The notes below the pieces were generated by a model that did not search any database, was not told where the DNA came from, and worked only from the letters and a program-made list of their open reading frames with translations. 64,000 nucleotides of DNA. It comes from Oscillatoria nigro-viridis PCC 7112 (GTDB lineage Bacteria > Cyanobacteriota > Cyanobacteriia > Cyanobacteriales > Microcoleaceae). A program made the translations under genes and the position numbers. This document shows positions 46,436 through 54,758 of the stretch, one piece after another (positions within the stretch are counted from its first letter, which is position 1; every line of letters starts with the position of its first letter). The DNA lies in contig NC_019729.1 in NCBI RefSeq assembly GCF_000317475.1, positions 820,501 through 884,500 on the forward strand. The letters run 5' to 3'.

Positions 46436-47017
46436 ATGTCGGATAAATTTCCCCACCCACCAAATCCTCGCCTAAAAATGCTGATCGTTGAGGATGGAAC
46501 GGCTTGTAGTATTGACTTGCTTTACCGCCAGTTCCGTCGCAAATATCAAGTATTCAGGGCAGAATCAGGTCCCGCCGCCCTAGAAATCTTGGCAAGGGAA
46601 GGAGAAGTTGCCGTCATTATCTGCGATGAGCCGACGCCCCAAATGAGCGTGACTGAGTTCCTCCGTCTGACGGCGGTACAGTACCCCGATACGAGCCAAA
46701 TTATGTTAATTAGTTATACGGAACATTTCTTTGAAGCTATTGAGGCTGGCCAACTATGCCATTACATTCCTAAGCCTTGGAATCCCGAAGAGCTTAACGT
46801 TTTCGTCAGTAGACTGGTTGATACTTACACTCTCCGGAAAGCGCGCACCAATGAACTGCCACAGCGAGGCGAGAGTGCAGAGCAGGCACGACAAGCTGAA
46901 TTTCAGGCAAGAAGGGATGCAATTCCCCGGTTGTTGGGAATGGGTTTGAGTGTCGAACAAGTGGCGGAGGCGTTAAGTTTATCCGTGGAGGAAGTGACGG
47001 ATAATGCTGGCGGGTGA
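46436..47017 (+). CDS. Response-regulator receiver domain fused to a Uma2-derived tail
   Basis: A 193-residue protein. Residues about 12-135 form a receiver domain: LKMLIVEDGTACSIDLLYRQF (acidic pocket ED), VAVIICDEPTPQMSVTEFLRLT (phospho-acceptor aspartate in CDEPTP), IMLISYTE (Ser/Thr) and HYIPKPWNPEELNVFVSRLV (lysine). It is the type seen in RpfG/HD-GYP-like regulators, but no output domain follows. Instead, from about residue 146, the protein has the same 48-residue helical tail as the Uma2 gene before it, encoded by the second copy of the 181-bp repeat. The chimera looks recent; whether the tail has a use is unknown. Confidence 0.82.
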   Translation: MSDKFPHPPNPRLKMLIVEDGTACSIDLLYRQFRRKYQVFRAESGPAALEILAREGEVAVIICDEPTPQMSVTEFLRLTAVQYPDTSQIMLISYTEHFFEAIEAGQLCHYIPKPWNPEELNVFVSRLVDTYTLRKARTNELPQRGESAEQARQAEFQARRDAIPRLLGMGLSVEQVAEALSLSVEEVTDNAGG

Positions 47018-47051
47018 GATAGTGAGAGAGAATTGGGGAAAAGGGCGATCG
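46871..47051. repeat. 181-bp direct repeat, second copy (receiver-gene end)
   Basis: Second copy of 46105-46285. It supplies the last 48 codons and stop of the receiver-domain gene and the junction to the toxin gene on the other strand. Confidence 0.88.
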
Positions 47052-47054
47052 GTC

Positions 47055-47339
47055 TTAATAGACTTCATCATGAGAACCCATTTTGAGCAATAAAATAGCT
47101 TCCTCCTCATCTTCTGGATCGGTCACAAACTCAAATAAAATCCGATGATCGTAATCTATTGAACACGACCAGATACCCGATAAATCTCCTGTCAGTTTTT
47201 GAGTTCGCAAGCTGGGGTTAAAGCAGTCTTCAGACAAAAGTTCAAGCGTAGCTTCAATTAAAAGGCGAAGCTGAGGATTTTTACAAACTAACTTTTTGAA
47301 AGTACGAATAGGTTTGGGAGTCCAACCAATTTTCATCAA
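47055..47339 (-). CDS. RelE/YafQ-type mRNA interferase toxin
   Basis: A 94-residue protein: KIGWTPKPIRTFKKLVCKNPQLRLLIEATLELLSEDCFNPSLRTQKLTGDLSGIWSCSIDYDHRILFEFV. The layout (helix pair, LxGxLsG-WS-sidyd-RilFef) is that of the RelE/YafQ superfamily, which cleave mRNA at the ribosome. It overlaps the antitoxin gene by four bases (ATGA). Located beside the duplicated block; its C-terminus has a relic at 46289. Confidence 0.87.
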   Translation of the reverse strand: MMKIGWTPKPIRTFKKLVCKNPQLRLLIEATLELLSEDCFNPSLRTQKLTGDLSGIWSCSIDYDHRILFEFVTDPEDEEEAILLLKMGSHDEVY

Positions 47340-47560
47340 TCATCCAACTCCGCCATAAAATCGGCTACAGACCCAAATTTAACATTGCCCTCAGCATACT
47401 CTTGACGAACTTCTGCCACTTCCTTGAGTAATTCATTTCGTCGCTGTTGTCGCAGACGATTCTGAAGAATATCTAGAAGCATGGCTCGATCTTCTAATGA
47501 TAAAACTTCTACAGCTTCAAGAGCTTGCTGGAATTGAGATGTTTGTGTCGTTTTACTCAT
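47336..47560 (-). CDS. Antitoxin of the RelE-type pair
   Basis: A 74-residue protein (QQALEAVEVLSLEDRAMLLDILQNRLRQQRR...) with a helical, charged N-terminal half and an acidic C-terminus (VADFMAELDD) that would wrap the toxin. The size, position directly before the toxin, and the ATGA overlap identify it as antitoxin. It probably represses its own promoter above 47560. Confidence 0.83.
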   Translation of the reverse strand: MSKTTQTSQFQQALEAVEVLSLEDRAMLLDILQNRLRQQRRNELLKEVAEVRQEYAEGNVKFGSVADFMAELDD

Positions 47561-47794
47561 ATATAATTTTTAACTATTTAAAACCACGATATTTTTTATG
47601 GTTTTAACAGCATTTATCCCAGACTAGCATTTTTTACTTGTGATGTCGAGAATTCCCAAGATGAGTTTCACATTAATTAATCATTTTAGCAACTGTCTGC
47701 TTAACTTTTTCTAGTTCGGGAAGTTGCGGTTGTTGAGTCATAGTAGCTTCCAATCGCTCATCGGTGGTGCAACGATTCTACCTTTCACCAAAGT

Positions 47795-48262
47795 TTAATT
47801 AACGACGATTCGGAAACACTCACCGTTCTCTACAGCACCTCTCAATATTAGCTCATAGGCTCGCAAGTCCCACATAGCGTAATTAAACAACTCTTTACTC
47901 CGAATAGCATCCTTTAAAATAGCCTCATCTTGTGGTAAGCCAGAAAGTTCGCAATCCAATCTCTTAGATTCACTTGAAAGAAATGTAACAGTACCGCAAC
48001 CAATGATTGTAAAATACTTGTTGAGAAGACCAGAAACTGTTTGAAGACCAACCGCTGAGTCGTACCATTGTTTTTGAATGTCACACTCTGCGTAAAAGGA
48101 ACTCAAAGGTTGCAAGCCATTTAACTTTGCTACTATATCGAGAATTTCCCACGTTCTTGTAAAGCTTTGTCCATAAACATAACCTTCATGTTTTGAATCG
48201 AGTTCTAAGGGTAGTTCAGCTAATCCACTCTTCTCCAATTCAATTTCTGCGTAACTTGGCAT
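47795..48262 (-). CDS. Hypothetical soluble protein
   Basis: A 155-residue protein starting MPSYAEIELEKSGLAELPLELDSKHEGYVYGQSFTR. No membrane segment or signal peptide. Mixed alpha/beta composition with three cysteines. I do not recognise the family. Stand-alone on the minus strand; the 234-base gap below it holds only an open 35-codon fragment with MTQQPQLPELEKVKQTVAKMIN. Confidence 0.65.
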   Translation of the reverse strand: MPSYAEIELEKSGLAELPLELDSKHEGYVYGQSFTRTWEILDIVAKLNGLQPLSSFYAECDIQKQWYDSAVGLQTVSGLLNKYFTIIGCGTVTFLSSESKRLDCELSGLPQDEAILKDAIRSKELFNYAMWDLRAYELILRGAVENGECFRIVVN

Positions 48263-48310
48263 AGATAATAAAAGAGCTTAATTTAAGACAGCCATGCTAA
48301 AAAAGACTAA

Positions 48311-48378
48311 AGAAACCGGGTTTTTTTACCGTTTCGACGGCTTTTAACGAAGTATTTTCGTAAAAAAACCCGGTTTCT
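48311..48378. repeat. Paired AGAAACCGGGTTTT hairpin element, copy 4
   Basis: AGAAACCGGGTTTTTTTAC (48311-48329) and GTAAAAAAACCCGGTTTCT (48360-48378) are exact 19-base complements, the most perfect copy in the window. Lies in the 300-base gap (48263-48562) before sdhA, where no gene is seen. Confidence 0.8.
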
Positions 48379-48562
48379 GAGAACCCGTGGGTCATCGATC
48401 GGCTTTACGTCATCCTACCGACTGGCGATCTGCAATAAACCTGGTTGATTACCGATCGACTTTTAAAAGAATCAGATTTAACGATCGCCCGCTAGGCAAT
48501 TTCAATCGTTTGAGGGATTTCTTCACAACCTTAACAGGGCTGGCATTGCCCACCCGTACAAA

Positions 48563-50290
48563 TTAATACTTCCTCTCCTGCGGCTCAAACATCGTAATCG
48601 CCACCGGCATATAAGCCAAATCAATCCCCGCAGGCGAATAATACGCCATTGTATGCTTCAAGAAATTCCCGTCATCCCGCTCGGTAAAATCTTCCCGCGA
48701 ATGAGCTCCCCGACTTTCCTGCCGGTTCAAAGCAGAAGTTAAAATCATTTTCCCGACAATTATCAAACTCCGCAACTCCAAAGCTTCTACAATTTCCGTA
48801 TTCCACAATTTGCCTTTATCGTCTAAGTAAACCTCCTCATATTGTCGCTCTAAATCCTCCAATTTATTTAAACCTTCCTGCATCAATTCGGCGCTACGAA
48901 ATACGCCACAATACTCAGTCATAGTATCTTGATACTGCTGCCGGATTTGATTGATGCGGTATTTTCCGGGACGGTCTACAAGTGCTTGAATTTGCTCTTT
49001 TGCTTCCGTAATATAACGCTGTTCGTCTACGACAGGCAACTTGCGATTTTGCACGAATTGTGCTATGGTTGCGCCAGTAACTTTGCCGTAAACTACGCAT
49101 TCCAACAGCGAATTGCTGCCCAAACGGTTGGCGCCGTGAACAGACACGCAAGCTGCTTCGCCCGCTGCAAAGAAACCGTCTACCAAACTGTCAGGACTGC
49201 TGCGAACTTGCCCGCTAATATTAGTAGGAATTCCCCCCATTGAATAGTGAACGGTAGGGCGGACGGGCATCGGCTGATTTACCGCATCAATTCCTAACAA
49301 ACGGTGGGCTTCTTCCCAAGCAAAAGGAATTTTGCTCATGATTTTTTCGCGTCCCATGTGCCGCAAATCGAGGTAGATAAAGGGGCCGCCGGCACTACCA
49401 CCAACATTAATTCCTCGGCCAGCGCGAATTTCTATGGAAATTGACCGCGAGGTGATATCTCTGGGGGCTAATTCCATCCGCGACGGGGCATAATTGGCCA
49501 TAAATCGATCGCCCTCTGAATTAATCAAATAAGCGCCTTCCCCCCGCACAGCCTCCGAAATCAACACTCCCACGGGATACAAACCCGTCGGGTGAAACTG
49601 CACGAATTCCATATCTTCCAGCGGCAATCCAGCTAAAGCGGTCATCGCCAAACCGTCTCCCGTCGAGGCGTAATCGTTCGACGTGGTATTGTAAACGCGG
49701 CCGTAACCCCCCGTAGCAAACATCACCGCCTTAGCACGGACAACCTCAATTTGACCGTCTAGCAGGCGGTACATAACTACCCCCTTGGCTTGGCCTTCTT
49801 CCAAAATCAGGCGGGTAACGTACCACTCCTGATAGATGTGAACTCCGCAGCGGCGCAGATTGTTGACCAATTCGTGGAGGATGGCGTGACCGGTTTTGTC
49901 GGCGGCGTAGCAGGTGCGGCGGTGGGAATGTCCGCCAAAAGCGCGCTGGGCAATTCTGCCGTCTGGGAGGCGGGAAAAGAGGACTCCCATGTGTTCTAAA
50001 TCTATGACTACACCGGGGGCTTCCCGGGTGAGGATTTCTACCGCGTCTTGGTCGGCCAAATAGTCGGAACCCTTTACTGTGTCGAAGGCGTGGGCTTTCC
50101 AACTGTCTTCGGGATCGACATTTTGCAGGCTGGAGGCCATGCCGCCTTGGGCTGCGACGGAGTGCGATCGAATCGGGTGAGTTTTAGCGACGACAGCTAC
50201 CTTTAAACTGGGGTCAGTCCGGGCAATTTCTACAGCCGCGCGGCAACCTGCTAAACCGCCGCCTACAATGATTACGTCGTGTTCTAGCAT
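48563..50290 (-). CDS. sdhA: Succinate dehydrogenase / fumarate reductase flavoprotein subunit
   Basis: A 575-residue FAD-binding subunit. The dinucleotide fold is [18 protein letters not shown]. The motif [12 protein letters not shown] holds the histidine for covalent FAD. Substrate residues sit in [33 protein letters not shown] and [12 protein letters not shown], with a closing [18 protein letters not shown]. It oxidises succinate to fumarate and feeds electrons to quinones at the thylakoid or plasma membrane. The iron-sulfur subunit is not adjacent, as is usual in cyanobacteria, where sdhA and sdhB are scattered. The start at 50290 follows a strong terminator from the gene before. Confidence 0.93.
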   Translation of the reverse strand: MLEHDVIIVGGGLAGCRAAVEIARTDPSLKVAVVAKTHPIRSHSVAAQGGMASSLQNVDPEDSWKAHAFDTVKGSDYLADQDAVEILTREAPGVVIDLEHMGVLFSRLPDGRIAQRAFGGHSHRRTCYAADKTGHAILHELVNNLRRCGVHIYQEWYVTRLILEEGQAKGVVMYRLLDGQIEVVRAKAVMFATGGYGRVYNTTSNDYASTGDGLAMTALAGLPLEDMEFVQFHPTGLYPVGVLISEAVRGEGAYLINSEGDRFMANYAPSRMELAPRDITSRSISIEIRAGRGINVGGSAGGPFIYLDLRHMGREKIMSKIPFAWEEAHRLLGIDAVNQPMPVRPTVHYSMGGIPTNISGQVRSSPDSLVDGFFAAGEAACVSVHGANRLGSNSLLECVVYGKVTGATIAQFVQNRKLPVVDEQRYITEAKEQIQALVDRPGKYRINQIRQQYQDTMTEYCGVFRSAELMQEGLNKLEDLERQYEEVYLDDKGKLWNTEIVEALELRSLIIVGKMILTSALNRQESRGAHSREDFTERDDGNFLKHTMAYYSPAGIDLAYMPVAITMFEPQERKY

Positions 50291-50334
50291 TTCTTTTAAT
50301 TATTTTGAGTGTTCTGCTCAGCTTATCGTGACGC

Positions 50335-50372
50335 AAAAAAAAACTTCCTACCAAAAGAGCAGGAAGTTTTTT
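50335..50372. terminator. Strong bidirectional terminator
   Basis: A run of nine A, then CTTCCT, an 11-base loop, AGGAAG and a run of six T (50335-50372). On the minus strand this reads as a stem followed by at least nine T, ideal for the gene at 50420 and separating it from sdhA. Confidence 0.85.
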
Positions 50373-50419
50373 AACTTTTGATTTGAATGGAAAATCAAAA
50401 GTTAAAATCTCAAATTGGA

Positions 50420-50734
50420 CTAGCCGGCGCTTTCGGCAGGGTTCTGAAGCGACTGATTTCCCGTTGCAGAAGGTTGAGGTTCCGTACCGGGTTCTACAGC
50501 AAGCACTTCAATGTTATTTAGCAGAGTTGTAACGAAAGCAAACAGCAAGAAGGGCAGAGACAGCACTAAAATCAAGCCGACGGTAGCCAAGGCGTAGATT
50601 TGGCGGGCGCTACTCCACAAGGCGAGTGCCGACGCTAGACTTAGGAAGATGACTATCAGCCAAACAATGATTTGACCGTAAATGTCGCCAAAGGTGAGGG
50701 TACATTTAAGGCGATAGTTTTGGATGTTATTCAT
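50420..50734 (-). CDS. Small two-helix membrane protein
   Basis: A 104-residue protein with two hydrophobic segments (IIVWLIVIFLSLASALALW, about 22-40, and LATVGLILVLSLPFLLFAFVTTLL, about 49-72) and a Pro/Glu/Ser-rich tail. I know no function. Its start codon overlaps the stop of an open frame above it (ATGA at 50731-50734), suggesting an original two-gene unit. Confidence 0.68.
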   Translation of the reverse strand: MNNIQNYRLKCTLTFGDIYGQIIVWLIVIFLSLASALALWSSARQIYALATVGLILVLSLPFLLFAFVTTLLNNIEVLAVEPGTEPQPSATGNQSLQNPAESAG

Positions 50735-50958
50735 TTGATGCCTCGCGAGATTGCTATTACGACTTGTCCAAAAATACTTTGACAGTGCGTCAATGCCGAC
50801 TGTAAATTTCTAAGTTTAGCTGCCGCAACTTGGTTTTGGGGCTGTTGTAAACATTCTTTAATAAGTTGCCACAAGAGTTGGTATATTTTTGCTTCTGACT
50901 GGGAAATTCTGCCGAAACAGTTCGCGATCGCACTCGCCCGGCCTAGAAACCGGGTTTT
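50731..50958 (-). pseudogene. Open frame with truncated 5' end, coupled to the next gene
   Basis: From 50958 down to TGA at 50731 the frame reads ...ANCFGRISQSEAKIYQLLWQLIKECLQ and AAAKLRNLQSALTHCQSIFGQVVIAISRGIK, a regular helical composition unlike random sequence. There is no ATG, GTG or good start; TTG within QLLWQ is the only option. The frame's upper end coincides with a half copy of the CCGGGTTT repeat at 50944, so a repeat may have cut off its 5' part. The ATGA overlap with the next gene supports a former gene. Confidence 0.5.
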
Positions 50959-51071
50959 TTACTGTTGTGGCGGGCCCACGAGAAGGAAACGCACGCAACA
51001 AGCAAGGTGATGGCCGCCCGTGCGTCCAGGATTACCAAACCAAGGCATAAGGGGAAAGTCTACTTTGTCAA

Positions 51072-52397
51072 CTACCCAGCATCAAGCGGGATACCGCTAT
51101 GATGTGGGCTTGTATCTGAACTCCACCGCAATTCCGAAAACCTTTGCAGGATTTGGGCTTTGGTTTCACCGCTCGATACATCAGGGGATGCTGACAAGCT
51201 CCCCGTGCTCATCCAGTCTTGCCGAACTAGCAACGCTCTCATTGCAATATTTCGCGCACCAACAAGATCTGCATGAAGCTCATGACTACAACATTCGCAA
51301 CGGAATAATAGCCCTTTGTTTTGTCTATTAGCATCCGAAGTATGTCCACATTTAGGACAACTTTTCGATGTGTAATGAGCCGGAACTTTAGTTGCTAACG
51401 AATTATTTAGATTGGCTTTGTAGTCGATATACCCGTGCAATTCGGCATAAGACCATTTAGCTTTATTTCGATTAGCTCTACGTCTCTTTTTGCTTGCCTT
51501 CTTGCCCGATTTCGTCCTAGTCCTGTCCCGTATTCCGGTGAGGTTTTCTAGTCCAATTAGGGTGTTAGGTTTGGCAATATCCTTACCGATCTGGTGGTTT
51601 ACATCAGCGATAAACCGTCTTTCTTTCCCAGACAAAGCGATTAGTCTTCGCTTCGCTGAACGAGTGTCTTTACGCTGAAGAGTCATCCGTGCTTTATGGT
51701 AGCGGTTAGCTTTATGTCTAGCATTCTTCCCTGAGTAGAATTTAGCCTTATTTTGCAAGTCTATTTCCACCGCTAAGTAGCGCATACCCACGTCAACACC
51801 AGAGACTCTAGTTATTTTCAGTGGGTCAATCTTAGGCGTTTCTACTTCGATACTTACCATCAGATAGTAGATATTGGAGGAACGCTGATAGACAATTTTA
51901 GCGGCTCCAATCCTTGCACCATTAGCAATTAAATCTAAATGCTTATTGTAACCATCATACGAGACAACTATTCGACCTTGGAGAGTGATGATAATCACTT
52001 GCCTCTCGGCTTTAAAAGAGTAGTCACGTTGATAATTTAGGGTACAAGTTCGAGATATATATTTGGGGGCTTTGTCTAGCCCTTTATACCGTCTCTTAGT
52101 GTAGCCTTTAGCAATAGCATCGTTAGATTGTTTTACCTTAGTCCACAGAGTCTTATAGGTTCCAGACACTTGTCTGGGTACATTGCAAGCCATTTGCGCT
52201 CCCAGCCCAAATCGAACCCGCAATTCGTTGTAGACCGCTTTATGTAACTTAGCACCATTGCTGGTTTTGCCTGCATCAAAAGCAACTTGTGAAGTGTAAT
52301 TCAAGGCATCTCGGTAGGCTAAAGCAGTCTGAGACACCAAAGCTTTTTGCTCGGCAGTCAGTTTTAGTTTTAGCTTGGCGGTGATTACTTGGGACAT
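51072..52397 (-). CDS. tnpB: TnpB, RNA-guided nuclease of the IS200/IS605 group
   Basis: I start at 52397 (MSQVITAKLKLKLTAEQ), giving 441 residues; the open extension to 52541 is not TnpB-like. The RuvC site is complete: D202 in VSGVDVGMRYLAV, E284 in IGLENL, D377 in HELHADLVGARN. Zinc finger C347-x2-C350...C367-x2-C370 precedes D377. TnpB makes guide-directed double-strand cuts, using an RNA transcribed from the element's right end. No TnpA transposase is present nearby, so this is an orphan copy. The guide scaffold should overlap the 3' end and the bases below 51072. The C-terminus after D377 is long (64 residues) and may overlap this RNA. Confidence 0.92.
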   Translation of the reverse strand: MSQVITAKLKLKLTAEQKALVSQTALAYRDALNYTSQVAFDAGKTSNGAKLHKAVYNELRVRFGLGAQMACNVPRQVSGTYKTLWTKVKQSNDAIAKGYTKRRYKGLDKAPKYISRTCTLNYQRDYSFKAERQVIIITLQGRIVVSYDGYNKHLDLIANGARIGAAKIVYQRSSNIYYLMVSIEVETPKIDPLKITRVSGVDVGMRYLAVEIDLQNKAKFYSGKNARHKANRYHKARMTLQRKDTRSAKRRLIALSGKERRFIADVNHQIGKDIAKPNTLIGLENLTGIRDRTRTKSGKKASKKRRRANRNKAKWSYAELHGYIDYKANLNNSLATKVPAHYTSKSCPKCGHTSDANRQNKGLLFRCECCSHELHADLVGARNIAMRALLVRQDWMSTGSLSASPDVSSGETKAQILQRFSELRWSSDTSPHHSGIPLDAG

Positions 52398-52688
52398 TAT
52401 TTTCACGAACTTTGGTATTATTGTATCTCGTGAAGATAGTAAAAACAAGGGGCAGGATCGGGAATCTGTTCGTTCTTCGACCACCCCTTCCCTTCCAACA
52501 TCTAAAGATTGTCGGTTTTGGTCAGGGGTGGCTCTCTTCACTCACGCGCATTCCTCCCGACGCTCACTTCGATCGGTAGAGCGCGGGACTCCTCCTGTCT
52601 AGTTGAGGGAGCCCCGACTTGGTAAAGTAATGTTAAGCTTCCTGAGAATGGAATCAACCTTTATAGCGTCGCACCTGTCTTTTCGCCC
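52398..52688. other. Gap between tnpB and the acyltransferase gene
   Basis: 291 bases; on the minus strand the tnpB frame extends to 52541 without TnpB similarity. It probably contains the left end of the IS605-type element and the promoters of both genes. No end hairpin could be assigned with confidence. Confidence 0.35.
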
Positions 52689-53414
52689 ATGTCTTCAGAG
52701 AGCAAATTGCTGATTTCGCGCTGTTTCCTGGCTGGTTTGGGAACGCAGATGTTTATGTACCGCGAAGATCGGATTCCCCAGGAGAGTCCGGTGCTGGTGG
52801 TGAGCAATCACCGCAGTTTCTTAGATCCTGTGCTGCTGACGGCGGCTTTGGGTCGATCGATCCGCTTTGCTTGTCATCATTACATGGGTCAAGTTCCGCT
52901 GATGAGGGAAGTAGTCACGACTTTCGGCGCTTTCCCCTTGGAAGCACCGGATCACCGACAGCAGCATTTTTTCTCTCAAGCGACAGCGCTGCTGCAAAGC
53001 GGGGAGATGGTGGGGGTGTTTCCAGAGGGTGCAGAACCGATGGTGAAGCTGACTGGGCCGAATACTGTGGGGAAGTTTCAGCGGGGATTTGCTCATTTGG
53101 CTTTGCGGGCTCCGGTGCGGGATTTGGCGGTGTTGCCGGTGGCGATTAGTTCTTTTGAGGAACAGTCAATACGATCGGCTGTACCGCTCAAGTTGTTGAG
53201 TTTGTTCGATCCTTCGGAACCGCTGTTCGATCGCTCTGGGTGGCATCCTGTGATAATTTATCAGCGAGTTAATGTTTTAATCGGCCGGCCTTACTGGATT
53301 ACTGTCGAGAGACAGCAGCAATATCGAGGCAAAAAAGCCAAAGCAGTTGTGGCTGAACTCACATACCACTGTCAGGGAGAAATTGCAGAATTACTCCAAC
53401 GAGGTTGTTTGTAA
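52689..53414 (+). CDS. PlsC-like acyltransferase (LPLAT family)
   Basis: A 241-residue acyltransferase. The catalytic block NHRSFLDPVLLTAALG is the NHxxxxD motif, and GVFPEGAEPMVK is the FPEG acyl-acceptor motif. The protein is of the soluble or peripheral type with no strong membrane anchor. It uses acyl-ACP or acyl-CoA to acylate a lipid acceptor. It is followed by an alpha/beta hydrolase gene. The same two domain types are fused in plant phytyl ester synthases, so an ester-lipid role (phytyl, plastoquinone or wax esters) is possible besides ordinary phosphatidate synthesis. Confidence 0.83.
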   Translation: MSSESKLLISRCFLAGLGTQMFMYREDRIPQESPVLVVSNHRSFLDPVLLTAALGRSIRFACHHYMGQVPLMREVVTTFGAFPLEAPDHRQQHFFSQATALLQSGEMVGVFPEGAEPMVKLTGPNTVGKFQRGFAHLALRAPVRDLAVLPVAISSFEEQSIRSAVPLKLLSLFDPSEPLFDRSGWHPVIIYQRVNVLIGRPYWITVERQQQYRGKKAKAVVAELTYHCQGEIAELLQRGCL

Positions 53415-53671
53415 GTTTGTAAGTTGGTTGACGGTTGACGGTTGACTGTTGGCTGTTGGCTGTTGACCAAGAATTTCAAAGGTGCTACAAGCCCCCGGAT
53501 TTATCCGTGGAATCCATCGAAAATCGAAAATCCTCAAGAAAGAGCATTTATCTCGCGCAAGTCAATCTAAAATCTCAAATCTAAAATCGCGCAATCGATT
53601 GACTGTGGGCTGGTGTCAGATTTCCCATCTAAAATCTCAAATCTAAAATCTAAAATCGATTGACTTGAATC

Positions 53672-54493
53672 ATGGCAAATGCTAATAACAAGGTTCGTTT
53701 CCTAACCCCCAAACCGCCGAAACCAGATCGCCCTTTATTTGTATTTCTGCCCGGTATGGATGGCAGCGGTTTGCTGCTGCGGCCGCAAATTTCTAAATTA
53801 GCCAATCATTTCGACATTCGCTGCTTAACTGTACCGGCTGACGACATGGCTAGTTGGGAGGTACTGGTTAGCGAAACAATTGCCTTAATTGAAGCAGAAA
53901 AGCAAGCGGGAAAGCCCAAGCGGCCGGTTTATCTGTGCGGCGAGTCATTTGGGGGCTGTTTAGCGATGAAAACTGTTTTAGAAGATCCTCAAGTGTGCGA
54001 TCGATTAATTTTAGTCAATCCAGCTTCTTCGTTTCGACAGCAGCCTTGGGTGCAGTGGGGATCGTATCTGACTCAGTGGCTGCCGGCCAACCTTTATCCG
54101 CTGTCGGTAATCGGTTTATTGCCGATATTAGCATCATTAGGAAAGATTGGGCGCGACGATCGGCGCGCTTTGCTAGAAGCGATGCAAGCAGTACCGCAAA
54201 ACACGTCTGTGTGGAGATTGGCGTTAGTGCGATCGTTTAATGTTGACGAAAATCAGTTGCGCGGCATCAAACAGCCGACGCTAGTAATTGCTAGCGGTGC
54301 CGATCGGCTGCTGCCTTCGGTAGTAGAAGCGAAGCTTTTAGTCAAGGTAATTCCCAATGCTGAAATGGTGCTGCTGGCTAACAGCGGTCATGCTTGTTTG
54401 TTAGAAACAGATGTTAACCTTTACGGGATTATGCAAGCTCGCAATTTTTTGACAAAATCCGAAGAAAATCTGTCCTTAGTCAAAAGTCATTAG
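53672..54493 (+). CDS. Alpha/beta hydrolase, phytyl ester synthase hydrolase-domain-like
   Basis: A 273-residue hydrolase: FVFLPGMDGSGLLLRPQI (oxyanion loop with GMDGSG), nucleophile elbow LCGESFGGCLAMK (serine), VIASGADRLLPS (acid) and LANSGHACLLETDVNL (histidine). The GMDGSG and GESFGG motifs match the hydrolase part of plant phytyl ester synthases and of cyanobacterial relatives. It is on the same strand as the acyltransferase gene, separated by 257 bases of heptamer and short repeats. Substrate not shown. Confidence 0.82.
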   Translation: MANANNKVRFLTPKPPKPDRPLFVFLPGMDGSGLLLRPQISKLANHFDIRCLTVPADDMASWEVLVSETIALIEAEKQAGKPKRPVYLCGESFGGCLAMKTVLEDPQVCDRLILVNPASSFRQQPWVQWGSYLTQWLPANLYPLSVIGLLPILASLGKIGRDDRRALLEAMQAVPQNTSVWRLALVRSFNVDENQLRGIKQPTLVIASGADRLLPSVVEAKLLVKVIPNAEMVLLANSGHACLLETDVNLYGIMQARNFLTKSEENLSLVKSH

Positions 54494-54758
54494 TCAATAG
54501 TCATTAGTTATTGGGCATTGGCCAAACAGGGCATTGGGCATTGGCCAAACAGGGCATTGGGCATCTCCGAAAAACAATCTTATCGGCATCAGCAATTACC
54601 AATTATATTACGTCCGGTCAATCGATTACGGCAACAGTGCGAGCTTCTAGCTCGCGAGCGGGACGCTCGCACTGGACAATAATTATTAGGATTAGCCGGA
54701 CATGATGTTATCAAACCAATGCCCAATTCCCGATTCGCAATTCCCAATTCCCCATTAA
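54494..54758. other. Gap with 23-bp tandem repeats and short hairpins
   Basis: A 23-base unit (TTGGGCATTGGCCAAACAGG plus GCA) occurs at 54511-54533 and 54534-54556, with a partial third copy. GTGCGAGC (54637) pairs with GCTCGCAC (54665) around a palindromic GCTCGCGAGC. Nothing coding is seen. Confidence 0.55.

Noticed and set aside
46436..47017. Receiver domain judged as degenerate
   Set aside because: The acidic pocket, phospho-acceptor aspartate, Ser/Thr and lysine are all present; only the output part is unusual.
52398..52541. 48-residue N-terminal extension of TnpB
   Set aside because: It has no TnpB similarity, and the protein family begins at the MSQVITAKLKL start.
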